A stretch of 10,009 bases of DNA from Crocinitomicaceae bacterium (GCA_003512365.1 DORI01000006.1:1-10009), one strand, 5' to 3'; counted from the first letter of the stretch, positions 1 to 6,721 are shown. Numbers and translations: made by a program. Notes: generated by a model not told the origin, from the sequence alone.

Positions 1-1
1 C

Positions 2-571
2 GCCTATTGTTTAACCGTTGAAGAAAAGACATTATTAAAAAAATTAGTTTCAAAAGGCGAACTTGAAATACCGAAAGATGAAGTAATCGAAAGCCAGTTC
101 ACGCAACTGATTGAAATCCTTGCATCTGCTGGATTCGAACAATATGAAGTTTCCAATTTTGCTCGTCCCGGTGGAGAAGCTATTCACAACGCTAATTATT
201 GGAGGGGCCTTTCTTATTGTGGTTTTGGTCCATCTGCTCACTCTTATGATGGCAAAAGTAGACGGTGGAATGTTTCCAATAATTCTAGCTATATGCAGGC
301 TGATTTTAACAAGACGGATTGGTTCGAAACGGAATTTCTAAATGATAACAACAGATGGAACGAGTTGTTTCTAACCGGTTTAAGGACAAAATGGGGAGTA
401 GAAAAAGCTGCCATCCAACAATTAGGAGGATTTAGGAAGGAAGAACAAGAACGAATTGATTATTGGTCCGACCTCAACTGTTTAAAACACAATCTTCACG
501 CGTTGGAGCTCACGAAAAAGGGCATATTGTTCGCTGATAAAATAGCACAAGACTTTTTTAGGTTAACATAA
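2..571 (+). CDS. hemW: HemW-like radical SAM protein (coproporphyrinogen III oxidase-like), C-terminal part
   Basis: The reading frame is open from the left edge and encodes 189 residues before TAA, about half of the usual ~375-residue HemW. The radical SAM CxxxCxxC cluster motif would lie left of the window and cannot be checked. What is visible is typical of the HemW C-terminal half: YEVSNFARPG, then HNANYW and GFGPSAHSYDG, and near the end LTKKGILFADKIAQDFF, which matches the family's closing winged-helix-like domain (LT.kG...aD.I...F). Family knowledge: HemW proteins are S-adenosylmethionine-using iron-sulfur proteins related to oxygen-independent coproporphyrinogen oxidase (HemN). Several bind haem and act as haem chaperones, so the older name 'coproporphyrinogen oxidase' is probably wrong. 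A true HemN is the alternative, but the GPSAHS region and compact C-terminus favour HemW. The dCMP deaminase gene follows 44 nt downstream. Confidence 0.88.
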   Translation, partial: AYCLTVEEKTLLKKLVSKGELEIPKDEVIESQFTQLIEILASAGFEQYEVSNFARPGGEAIHNANYWRGLSYCGFGPSAHSYDGKSRRWNVSNNSSYMQADFNKTDWFETEFLNDNNRWNELFLTGLRTKWGVEKAAIQQLGGFRKEEQERIDYWSDLNCLKHNLHALELTKKGILFADKIAQDFFRLT

Positions 572-603
572 GTTATTTTTTAGCCAAAACGAAGAGTTAT
601 CGT

Positions 604-611
604 TATTTTTG
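604..611 (+). promoter_or_regulatory. Candidate -7 box (TATTTTTG) of the dCMP deaminase gene
   Basis: TATTTTTG matches the Bacteroidota -7 consensus TAnnTTTG and ends exactly four bases before the ATG at 616. The start of transcription would then fall at or next to the start codon, giving a leaderless or nearly leaderless mRNA. No good -33 TTTG is seen at about 20 nt upstream (TTAG at 580-583 is the nearest), so the call rests on the -7 match and position alone. Confidence 0.45.
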
Positions 612-615
612 TCAC

Positions 616-1047
616 ATGTCAAAACAAGAACGATACGACAAAGCCTATTTAAGACTTGCCGAAAGTTGGTCTAAATTATCGTATTGTAAGCGGAAACAAG
701 TAGGAGCTATTATTGTAAAAGATAATATCATAATTTCCGACGGTTATAACGGTACCCCCGCTGGTTTTGATAATTGTTGTGAAGACGAGCAAGGAAACAC
801 GCATTGGTATGTTTTACATGCGGAAGCGAACGCTATATTAAAAGTTGCGAAATCGACTAATAATTGTAAGGATGCCACTTTGTACTTAACACATTCTCCT
901 TGCAAAGATTGTAGTAAGCTGGTATTGCAATCTGGCATTAAACGCCTTGTTTATAAAGAAGCTTATAAAGACACTTCAGGGATTCGTTTTTTGCTTGATG
1001 CTGGATTAGATATTATTCAAATTGAACAAATAGACGATGTCGGATAA
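616..1047 (+). CDS. comEB: dCMP deaminase (ComEB-type, zinc-dependent cytidine/deoxycytidylate deaminase family)
   Basis: This 143-residue protein has the full zinc site of the deoxycytidylate/cytidine deaminase superfamily: HAEANAI with zinc ligand His68 and proton-shuttling Glu70, and PCKDC with zinc ligands Cys96 and Cys99. The N-terminal half has VGAIIVKDNIIISDGYNGTP, the strand and substrate-loop region characteristic of dCMP deaminases; the YNGTP loop separates them from tRNA adenosine deaminase or riboflavin deaminase. Family knowledge: the enzyme deaminates dCMP to dUMP in the cytoplasm and so feeds thymidylate synthesis. The length is normal for the bacterial ComEB group. The ATG at 616 is preceded at once by a -7-like box and fits the usual N-terminus. 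The gene overlaps the downstream S41 peptidase by 11 nt, so the two are probably co-transcribed, although no biochemical link between them is known to me. The specific dCMP assignment is from motifs, not from a search. Confidence 0.93.
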   Translation: MSKQERYDKAYLRLAESWSKLSYCKRKQVGAIIVKDNIIISDGYNGTPAGFDNCCEDEQGNTHWYVLHAEANAILKVAKSTNNCKDATLYLTHSPCKDCSKLVLQSGIKRLVYKEAYKDTSGIRFLLDAGLDIIQIEQIDDVG

Positions 1048-2632
1048 TCAAAAGCCTAATTATTTTTTACCGCTATACTTTGCGCTGTTTTTGGCGTCGG
1101 GGATTTTTATTGGCGATTTCATGAGTAGACCTCTTGAAGGAGAAAAATTAAAAAACCTCGAAAAAGTCGAAAAGCTCTACGATGTTATGAGTATTTTAGA
1201 CGAGAAATACGTTGATAACATCAATAAAGACTCTATTTTCGATGCAACCATTAATGAGCTGCTTCACAAATTAGATCCTCACACGAATTATATCCCTTCT
1301 GATCAAGTTGCCCGAATGAAAGAATCCATTGAAGGAAAGTTTGGTGGCATTGGGGTTCGGTTTTTCTTGCTTCGCGATACAATTTGCGTATCCAATGTAA
1401 TTCCGGGGTCTCCGTCTTTTGCGGCTGGGGTTCTTGCTGGAGATAAAATCATTAAGATTAATGGTAAAGTTGTTGCCAACGTAAAAGTTAACACAGATGA
1501 TGTGATGTCTCAACTTAAAGGAGATCCGGGTACAAACGTTTCATTTACCGTTATCCGTAACAAGAAACCACTTACCTTTTCTATCAAAAGAGGGGTAATC
1601 CCTGTTCCAACGGTCACGTGTTCATACATGATCAATGCCGAAACAGGTTATGTGCTCATTGAACAATTCTCTGTGCCCACACATCAAGAATTCATTCAGG
1701 CTGTTCAAAAATTGAAAAGACAAGGAATGAAGGGATTAATCCTAGATCTTAGAGGAAATGGAGGGGGAGTGATGGAAGCTGCCGTTTCAATCGCAGATGA
1801 GTTTTTACCGTCTGGAAGACTAATCGTAAGCGCTAAAGGGCGTAGATTTCCTGAACAAAAAGAATTCGCTAAAGGTGGTGGATTACTTGAGGATATTAAA
1901 TTAGCTGTTTTGATTAACGAATATTCTGCATCAGCTAGCGAAATTGTTGCGGGCGCTATTCAAGATAATGACCGAGGAATTATTGTTGGGCGCACTTCTT
2001 TTGGAAAAGGTTTAATTCAAGAAGACAGAGCAATGAATGATGGAAGTAGCTTACGCGTAACTGTTGCCCGTTACTACACCCCAAGTGGGCGCTGTATACA
2101 AAAACCTTATGCAGGAAAATCCTATGAAGATTACATTCGTGATCAAGAACGCTTCAATGAAAGAGAGTTACAACCGAATGACCTGAAAAAACTACCAGAT
2201 TCTTTAAAATTTAAAACGTTAATTAAAAAGAGAACCGTTTACGGTGGAGGAGGAATATTTCCTGATTTTTATGTTCGATTTGATACTACCGGGATGGACT
2301 TGTTTTTCAGAGCCTGTCGGATTGAGGGGGTTTTTACATCTTTTGCTTTTGAATACCTATCTGGAAAACGAAATACTTGGAAAAGCCTCTTTGAATTTCA
2401 GCAGCAATTTGTAGTTAATGATGCTATACTAAAATCGTTTTATGAATTTAGCGCTAACTATTATAAATTGAACGTTTACGAAAAGCCGAACAAAAGTGCT
2501 AAAAACCTACTTATTAAAACAATAAAATCTGAAATTGCCAGACAAATTTGGATAGAAGAGGGTTATTATCGCATCGTAAACTCAGACGATAAAGAAATCA
2601 ATACAGCGCTAAAAGAAATGGGAAAATTCTAA
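1037..2632 (+). CDS. S41-family C-terminal processing peptidase (CtpA/Prc-like), membrane-anchored
   Basis: The 531-residue protein starts with a hydrophobic stretch at about residues 9-26 (LPLYFALFLASGIFIGDF), a signal anchor or uncleaved signal, placing the rest in the periplasm. A PDZ domain spans roughly 95-185 (GGIGVRF at 103-109; GSPSFAAGVLAGDKI at 124-138). The S41 core follows: DLRGNGGGVMEAA around 237-249, NEYSASASEI with the predicted catalytic Ser299, and SFGKGLIQ with catalytic Lys324 and Gln328. The 25-residue Ser-Lys distance equals that of E. coli Prc (Ser452/Lys477), so the dyad appears intact. A tail of about 110 residues lies beyond the core, as is common in Bacteroidota homologues. 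Family knowledge: these serine/lysine proteases cut envelope proteins near their C-termini. The ATG lies inside the end of the deaminase gene (11-nt overlap), which suggests translational coupling. The stop overlaps that of the converging SOUL gene. Confidence 0.93.
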   Translation: MSDNQKPNYFLPLYFALFLASGIFIGDFMSRPLEGEKLKNLEKVEKLYDVMSILDEKYVDNINKDSIFDATINELLHKLDPHTNYIPSDQVARMKESIEGKFGGIGVRFFLLRDTICVSNVIPGSPSFAAGVLAGDKIIKINGKVVANVKVNTDDVMSQLKGDPGTNVSFTVIRNKKPLTFSIKRGVIPVPTVTCSYMINAETGYVLIEQFSVPTHQEFIQAVQKLKRQGMKGLILDLRGNGGGVMEAAVSIADEFLPSGRLIVSAKGRRFPEQKEFAKGGGLLEDIKLAVLINEYSASASEIVAGAIQDNDRGIIVGRTSFGKGLIQEDRAMNDGSSLRVTVARYYTPSGRCIQKPYAGKSYEDYIRDQERFNERELQPNDLKKLPDSLKFKTLIKKRTVYGGGGIFPDFYVRFDTTGMDLFFRACRIEGVFTSFAFEYLSGKRNTWKSLFEFQQQFVVNDAILKSFYEFSANYYKLNVYEKPNKSAKNLLIKTIKSEIARQIWIEEGYYRIVNSDDKEINTALKEMGKF

Positions 2633-3228
2633 TTATTGGTTTCCTCTTTTATTTCTATGGCAACCTCATTTTTTCTTCCAATAACTTGCCAAGGGGCATT
2701 ATACCCTAAAAAATAGTGCTGATTTCCCGGTTTGATTCCATTTTTAATCATTAGTCCCATTAGTTTTTTTCGATAAGCGGCTATTTTTTCATCGTTCGCA
2801 TAACCCGAAAACGAGATCACCGCCAAACGCATCGGTTTAACAGTAACCAATTCTACATCCCGAACAGTTGGGTCTGGAAGGTCTTGTCGATTGTATTGCT
2901 TTGGCATCACAAATGACATCGATGGGGAATTTCCCATTTCCATAAAAACAGGTGAAGTCATGGCAATTTTTTCTTCCCTTTCATTTTGTCCGAAAATATA
3001 GGAAGCCACCCGTCTAAAGCCTTCGTTAGCATTCTGTTCATATGTATTGTTGGATAGAGGTGTATTTGCCATTATCATGGAATCATACAGCCGAACTTCA
3101 AAATCTCCAAAATCTTTTAACACAATATAACTTGGGTTTTCGATTTTATTTAATGAATATGACATAATTAACTGTGATAAAATAAATACAATAACTAAAC
3201 TGGCTGATACGTAAATCATTCTTTTCAT
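2629..3228 (-). CDS. SOUL-family haem-binding-like protein with N-terminal membrane anchor
   Basis: The 199-residue protein has a hydrophobic segment at about residues 4-24, then a SOUL/HBP domain over roughly 32-195. Family hallmarks are the opening YIVLKDFGDFEVRLYDS, KIAMTSPVFME (87-97), SFVMPKQY (105-112), the SFSGYANDEKI segment (139-149), and the ending YNAPWQVIGRKNEVAIEI (176-193), where SOUL proteins usually carry YnpPwt...RNEV. Family knowledge: vertebrate SOUL/p22HBP bind haem or tetrapyrroles; the role of bacterial members is poorly defined and haem binding is not guaranteed. The anchor predicts that the domain faces the periplasm, although a lipoprotein lipobox is not seen. The start ATG overlaps the msrA stop (ATGA), so translation is coupled to msrA. 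A second Met at residue 4 could also serve. The 3' end overlaps the S41 peptidase gene by 4 nt in convergent orientation, with no terminator hairpin visible. Confidence 0.9.
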   Translation of the reverse strand: MKRMIYVSASLVIVFILSQLIMSYSLNKIENPSYIVLKDFGDFEVRLYDSMIMANTPLSNNTYEQNANEGFRRVASYIFGQNEREEKIAMTSPVFMEMGNSPSMSFVMPKQYNRQDLPDPTVRDVELVTVKPMRLAVISFSGYANDEKIAAYRKKLMGLMIKNGIKPGNQHYFLGYNAPWQVIGRKNEVAIEIKEETNN

Positions 3229-3818
3229 TCTTTCTTAATGTAACTAGGTGAGGATTTTTTAAATTTCATTAGTCTGGGTATACTAATTGCTTTCACGTAA
3301 GGATGATCCGGATTTCTTTTTTCAAAATCTTGGTGATACTCTTCTGCCTTGTAAAATTTTATAAATGGCTCCAGTGTGGTCGTAACCTTAGAAAACTTTT
3401 TTTGCGTTATTAATTGTTTAATGTATTCTTGAGCTTTATTCTTTTCTTCTTCCGTTTGATAGAATATCGAAGACCTATATTGAGTTCCTTCATCTGGCCC
3501 CTGTTTGTTTAGGGTGCTTGGGTCGTGGGAATTAAAAAAAACACGCAACAATGTTTCGTATGAAATTTCCTTTGGATTATAAACGACTTTAACAGTTTCC
3601 GCGTGCCCAGTTTTTCCGATGCAAATTTGCTCGTATGTGGGATTCTTCACTGTGCCGCCAGAATAACCAGACTCTGCATAATAAACCCCTTTTACTGCCT
3701 CAAATATCGCTTCTACACACCAAAAACAACCGCTTGCAAAATAAGCGGATTCCTTGGTCGTTTGCGCTTTAGAAGAAAATGAACAAAAGAAGAATAGACC
3801 TGTTAAAAAACGCAACAT
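3225..3818 (-). CDS. msrA: Peptide-methionine (S)-S-oxide reductase MsrA, predicted secreted
   Basis: This 197-residue protein contains the MsrA active-site motif GCFWC (30-34) with predicted catalytic Cys31, followed by YSGGTVKNPTYEQI with Tyr62, GHAETV (71-76) with the acid Glu74, and HDPSTLNKQGPDEGTQYRS (98-116) with Tyr114. Together these form the usual MsrA pocket. Residues 1-18 look like a signal peptide (hydrophobic LTGLFFFCSF, cleavage probably after SKA, before Gln19), so the enzyme should act in the periplasm or on the outer membrane. Family knowledge: it reduces the S-epimer of methionine sulfoxide in proteins. The C-terminal resolving cysteines of E. coli MsrA are absent. After signal removal only Cys31, Cys34 and Cys66 remain, so recycling probably uses Cys34 or Cys66 or an external reductant. 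No fused or adjacent MsrB is present. The downstream SOUL gene is coupled by a 4-nt ATGA overlap; a 30-codon membrane-protein ORF lies 35 nt upstream. Confidence 0.95.
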   Translation of the reverse strand: MLRFLTGLFFFCSFSSKAQTTKESAYFASGCFWCVEAIFEAVKGVYYAESGYSGGTVKNPTYEQICIGKTGHAETVKVVYNPKEISYETLLRVFFNSHDPSTLNKQGPDEGTQYRSSIFYQTEEEKNKAQEYIKQLITQKKFSKVTTTLEPFIKFYKAEEYHQDFEKRNPDHPYVKAISIPRLMKFKKSSPSYIKKE

Positions 3819-3853
3819 AAATGTCTAACAAGTTAGCAGTCAAAAAGTTTTAA

Positions 3854-3946
3854 CTATTTTTTGGCCTTATCAAACAAGTATAAGCCCAAAAAACTCAACA
3901 TTAATACGGCCACAATAATAATAGCGGTGATAATTGTATCAGACAT
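3854..3946 (-). CDS. Possible 30-residue single-span membrane microprotein
   Basis: A 31-codon ORF (ATG at 3946-3944, stop TAG at 3856-3854) encodes a short polar N-terminus (MSDT), one continuous hydrophobic helix over about residues 5-25 (IITAIIIVAVLMLSFLGLYL), and a charged C-terminus (FDKAKK). This is the layout of a small bitopic membrane protein with the basic end probably cytoplasmic by the positive-inside rule. It sits 35 nt upstream of msrA on the same strand and 140 nt downstream of the binding-protein-like gene, in what would otherwise be an unexplained intergenic stretch. I do not recognise a family. Small accessory subunits such as CydX, CcoS or KdpF have a similar architecture but none of their partner genes is present. 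Very short AT-rich ORFs can arise by chance, yet a perfectly bounded membrane helix with flanking polar ends is less likely by chance than a random ORF. No clear promoter or Shine-Dalgarno sequence is visible ahead of it. Confidence 0.5.
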   Translation of the reverse strand: MSDTIITAIIIVAVLMLSFLGLYLFDKAKK

Positions 3947-4086
3947 AACGAATTTTTAGTTTAAGTTATATCAATTATTTATTAATATCATTGAATTATG
4001 AATATTCGTAGGAAATGACCGAATAATCGTGGACAATAAATTATAATTTAAAATCCTTATAAAATATTTATCTGATAATGAGACTC

Positions 4087-4953
4087 TTATGAAAACAGTT
4101 TTTGTTTCCAATTTTCACAGTTTTTCGCAGACACAAGTTGAAGTTCGAACAAATAAGTGACCACTTGTTCAAATTCTGAAATCTTTATCTCATTAGAATA
4201 GTTCCAATTGGTTTCTTTCAGCCAATTTTCAACTTGGCTTAGTCGCAAGTTGTAGCGCCATGAAATTATTTCAGCAGCCTGCTCATTTTGCTTTAATTCA
4301 AGAGCCTTTTGGTGCACCATTGCACAGACCTCTTTTAACTCTGATTCGTGTTCTTTCATAATGTCGGTGCGTGCAGCAATAACAAAACAAGGCCAAGGGG
4401 TCACAACCTCATCAATGTAGCGGCATTTTTTCTGTTCTGTATAAGGAAATGTTGTATATTTTTCCCACAAAAAACCTTGTGCCTCGTTGTGCTGTAATGC
4501 CCATAATCCTCCGTAAACGTCGCCAACAACATTAAACGAAACATCCTCTTTTGGCCACCCTTGTTGATGCGCCTTTACATACGTCATCAAATGTGAGCCC
4601 GACCCTTCTCGAGAAATAGCAAACGTTTTGTTTTTTAATTGTTCAACTTTTGTTATGTCTGAATCAAATGGAACATGAATTCCCCAATGAAGCGGAGAGG
4701 TGACATAAACCATTAAAATTTTAGCCTCCAGTCCTTCGAGTATTGACTTCGTGATGCCTTCAGTTAACAAAACTGCAACATCTAGGCTGCCGGTTTGTAG
4801 CCCTTTGATCATTTGGCCAGTGCCTCCTGTCATATCAGACCAATGCAATTGAACCCCTAAATCATCAAAAGAACCCTCTTCGATGGCTAATCTCCACGGC
4901 AAATTAAAATGCTCCGGAACCCCTCCGATTTTGAACCTTTTCTTATTGTTCAT
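4087..4953 (-). CDS. Cytoplasmic periplasmic-binding-protein-fold protein, Ca3427/THI5-like group
   Basis: The 288-residue protein has the layout of a type 2 periplasmic binding protein (NMT1/THI5/TauA-like superfamily): an opening strand with KIGGVPEHFNLPW (8-20), GGTGQMIKGL (43-52), a segment ending LDVAVLLTEG (57-66), REGSGSHLM (115-123) and the second-lobe FLWEKYTTFPY (161-171) and TPWPCFVIAARTDI (185-198). The PEHF...GGTG...TEG pattern recalls the Candida Ca3427-like subgroup, an identification from memory rather than a search. It has no signal peptide or lipobox: the ATG is followed by NNKKRFKIGG, so the protein should stay in the cytoplasm, unlike ordinary ABC importer binding proteins. 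The ligand is unknown; pyrimidine, thiamine-precursor or sulfonate-like molecules are possibilities from the wider superfamily only. The gene starts inside the end of the ABC exporter gene (11-nt overlap), implying co-translation. No importer permease or separate ATPase is adjacent. The gap downstream holds only AT-rich sequence and a small ORF. Confidence 0.82.
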   Translation of the reverse strand: MNNKKRFKIGGVPEHFNLPWRLAIEEGSFDDLGVQLHWSDMTGGTGQMIKGLQTGSLDVAVLLTEGITKSILEGLEAKILMVYVTSPLHWGIHVPFDSDITKVEQLKNKTFAISREGSGSHLMTYVKAHQQGWPKEDVSFNVVGDVYGGLWALQHNEAQGFLWEKYTTFPYTEQKKCRYIDEVVTPWPCFVIAARTDIMKEHESELKEVCAMVHQKALELKQNEQAAEIISWRYNLRLSQVENWLKETNWNYSNEIKISEFEQVVTYLFELQLVSAKNCENWKQKLFS

Positions 4954-6709
4954 TTGAAAAAAATTGTTTTTCGTATAGCTTACGGTAATAACCTTCCTTT
5001 ATCATTAATTCTACATGACTTCCAGCCTCAACCATTTTCCCTTTTTCCATAACGATTATGCGATCTGCCGATTGAATGGTCGATAATCTATGGGCCACAA
5101 CAATTGACGTTCTCCCTTTTGTTAGTTTAATCGTTGCCTCTTGGATTAATGATTCAGATTCATTATCAATGCTTGAGGTTGCTTCATCCAAAACAAGAAT
5201 AGTAGGATTGTACACATATGCTCTAACAAAAGATAACAACTGACGCTGACCGACAGAAAGAGAGGTTCCCCGTTCGTTCAAGACATGTTGATATCCTCCA
5301 GGCAAGGATAAAATGAAATCGTGTAAGCCAACGTCTTTTGCGGCAGCTATGACTTGCTCGTCTGGAATTGTTTGATTTCCTAGGGTAATGTTCTCCATGA
5401 TTGTTCCTGAAAACAAGAAAACATCCTGCAAGACCACGGCAATTTCTTTTCTGATTTCATCTAATGAGATTTCATCTAATGGGCTGTTTCCAATGTAGAT
5501 TGTACCTTCGTTATATTCATACATTCGCGACAATAAGTTGACAAGTGTGGTTTTACCAGAACCCGTTGCCCCAACAAAAGCGATGGTTTCACCAGGATTT
5601 ATTTTCAATGAAAAACTGTCAATAACAGGTTGGCCTTCTTTATAAGAAAACCCAATATTATCGAATGTTATCGGTTGATTAAAATCAACTCCAGTAAGCT
5701 TTCCGCTAATTTGAATTTCCGAATGATCGTCAAGGATTTCAAAAATTCTTTCTGCCCTTACAACCCCTCTTTGTAAAACATTGTATTTATCCGCCAACTG
5801 TCGAATAGGCCTGTATAACTGATTTATCCACAATGTAAAGGCAATGATTTCACCGTACATTAAATGAATGTCAACTTGCGTTTTACCTTCAACTTTCAGG
5901 GCTCCCCAAACGAGTAAAAAGGCGATTGAAAGTGAACTTAAAAATTCCACAATAGGAAAAAATATTGAATTCGCCCAGATCGCTTGAATGTGTGCTTTTT
6001 TATGTTCTTCGTTTATCTTAATAAACGATTGAAATTCGTGTTTTTCTCTGTTAAACAACTGAACAATTGACATTCCTGAAAGATGCTCTTGTACAAACGT
6101 ATTTAACGCCGTCACAGCGGTTCTTTCCTTTTGAAAAGATTCGCGCATTGATTTAGCAAAAATACGTGTTGCGAAAATTAAAAATGGAATTGGAATTAAG
6201 GTCATTATTGCTAACTCCCAATCCGTGTAAAACATAAGGCTTAAAATGAAAACAAGTGATATAATGTCTCCAGTAATTTCCATTAAACCCGCAGAAAACA
6301 CCTCTGTTATTGCTTCTAAATCTGAAACAACACGAGTTACCAAAGCTCCAACGGGATTTTTATCGAAAAATCGTGTTCGGAAGGATAATATATGTGCAAA
6401 CACTTTTTTTCTTAAATCACGAATAAGGCTTTGTGCTAGAAGGTTTGAAAAAAAAGTTGAGAGCACTTGAAGCCCCCCTTCTAACAGAAGAAGTGAAACT
6501 ATGAGAATCGACCACCATAGTAATTGACTGCTGTCTTGACTCTGAATAATGTATTTTTCCACCATTTCAGAAATTAGATAGGGGCGCAATGGGGCAAGAA
6601 AAGACAGGCTAATTACAGCAAATCCTGAGAGTAAAAAATACCTTTTGTAAGGGCCGATTAATTTTAATAGCCTTTTTAATAAAGGAAGTACTCGTCCCTT
6701 TTTTTCCAT
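4943..6709 (-). CDS. ABC exporter half-transporter (fused membrane domain and ATPase, MsbA/MdlB-like)
   Basis: The 588-residue protein (from ATG at 6709) has an N-terminal type IV ABC exporter membrane domain over about 15-320, with hydrophobic helices near 25-45, 63-85, 140-180 and 250-272, and a C-terminal nucleotide-binding domain. The ATPase motifs are complete: Walker A GATGSGKT (380-387), Q-loop Gln428, signature LSVGQ (484-488), Walker B ILVLDEA (504-510) with catalytic Glu509, D-loop SSID (512-515), and switch His540. LSVGQ in place of LSGGQ is a common variant and not a defect. Half-transporters work as homo- or heterodimers exporting lipids, peptides or drugs; nothing here fixes the substrate, and no second half-transporter is adjacent. 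The frame can be extended five codons to a TTG at 6724, but the ATG is preferred because a -7 box covers the upstream codons. The binding-protein-like gene overlaps its 3' end by 11 nt. Divergent from prs. Confidence 0.93.
   Translation of the reverse strand: MEKKGRVLPLLKRLLKLIGPYKRYFLLSGFAVISLSFLAPLRPYLISEMVEKYIIQSQDSSQLLWWSILIVSLLLLEGGLQVLSTFFSNLLAQSLIRDLRKKVFAHILSFRTRFFDKNPVGALVTRVVSDLEAITEVFSAGLMEITGDIISLVFILSLMFYTDWELAIMTLIPIPFLIFATRIFAKSMRESFQKERTAVTALNTFVQEHLSGMSIVQLFNREKHEFQSFIKINEEHKKAHIQAIWANSIFFPIVEFLSSLSIAFLLVWGALKVEGKTQVDIHLMYGEIIAFTLWINQLYRPIRQLADKYNVLQRGVVRAERIFEILDDHSEIQISGKLTGVDFNQPITFDNIGFSYKEGQPVIDSFSLKINPGETIAFVGATGSGKTTLVNLLSRMYEYNEGTIYIGNSPLDEISLDEIRKEIAVVLQDVFLFSGTIMENITLGNQTIPDEQVIAAAKDVGLHDFILSLPGGYQHVLNERGTSLSVGQRQLLSFVRAYVYNPTILVLDEATSSIDNESESLIQEATIKLTKGRTSIVVAHRLSTIQSADRIIVMEKGKMVEAGSHVELMIKEGYYRKLYEKQFFSNEQ
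5453..5481. repeat. Short in-frame tandem repeat inside the ABC exporter ATPase domain
   Basis: The 14-base unit GATTTCATCTAATG occurs at 5453-5466 and again at 5468-5481, a 15-base period. On the coding strand it gives LDEIS-LDEIR, just before the Q-loop, where the family usually has a similar 'I..I.l..lR' pattern. It may be a small duplication or coincidental repetition of the same amino acids with the same codons. Confidence 0.6.
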
Positions 6710-6713
6710 TGCA

Positions 6714-6721
6714 CAAAAATA
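6714..6721 (-). promoter_or_regulatory. Candidate -7 box (TATTTTTG) of the ABC exporter gene
   Basis: On the minus strand the sequence TATTTTTG ends four bases before the ATG at 6709, the same layout and the same octamer as ahead of the dCMP deaminase gene. It matches TAnnTTTG. No TTTG is present at the expected -33 position, so strength is uncertain. If used, the transcript would be leaderless or nearly so, which supports the ATG at 6709 over the upstream TTG at 6724. Confidence 0.45.

Noticed and set aside
3826..3837. Short inverted repeat CTAACAAGTTAG ahead of msrA as an operator or terminator
   Set aside because: The 5-bp arms with a 2-base centre are too short for a terminator and frequent by chance in AT-rich DNA; no second copy was seen in the window.
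4038..4049. Perfect palindrome AAATTATAATTT in the gap downstream of the binding-protein-like gene
   Set aside because: It consists only of A and T in a very AT-rich gap, so a chance palindrome is likely and a stable hairpin is not.
5246..5260. LSVGQ instead of LSGGQ as a sign of a degenerate ATPase site
   Set aside because: This substitution is common in functional ABC exporters, and Walker A, Walker B glutamate, Q-loop and switch histidine are all intact.
6246..6470. 74-codon open frame on the + strand opposite the ABC exporter
   Set aside because: It lies entirely within a strongly conserved gene on the other strand and its product has no recognisable features. The same applies to the opposite-strand frames within hemW, the deaminase, the S41 peptidase and prs.
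3854..6709. A classical ABC importer operon (binding protein, permease, ATPase)
   Set aside because: The transporter is an exporter-type fused half-transporter and the binding-like protein lacks a signal peptide; no importer permease is present.
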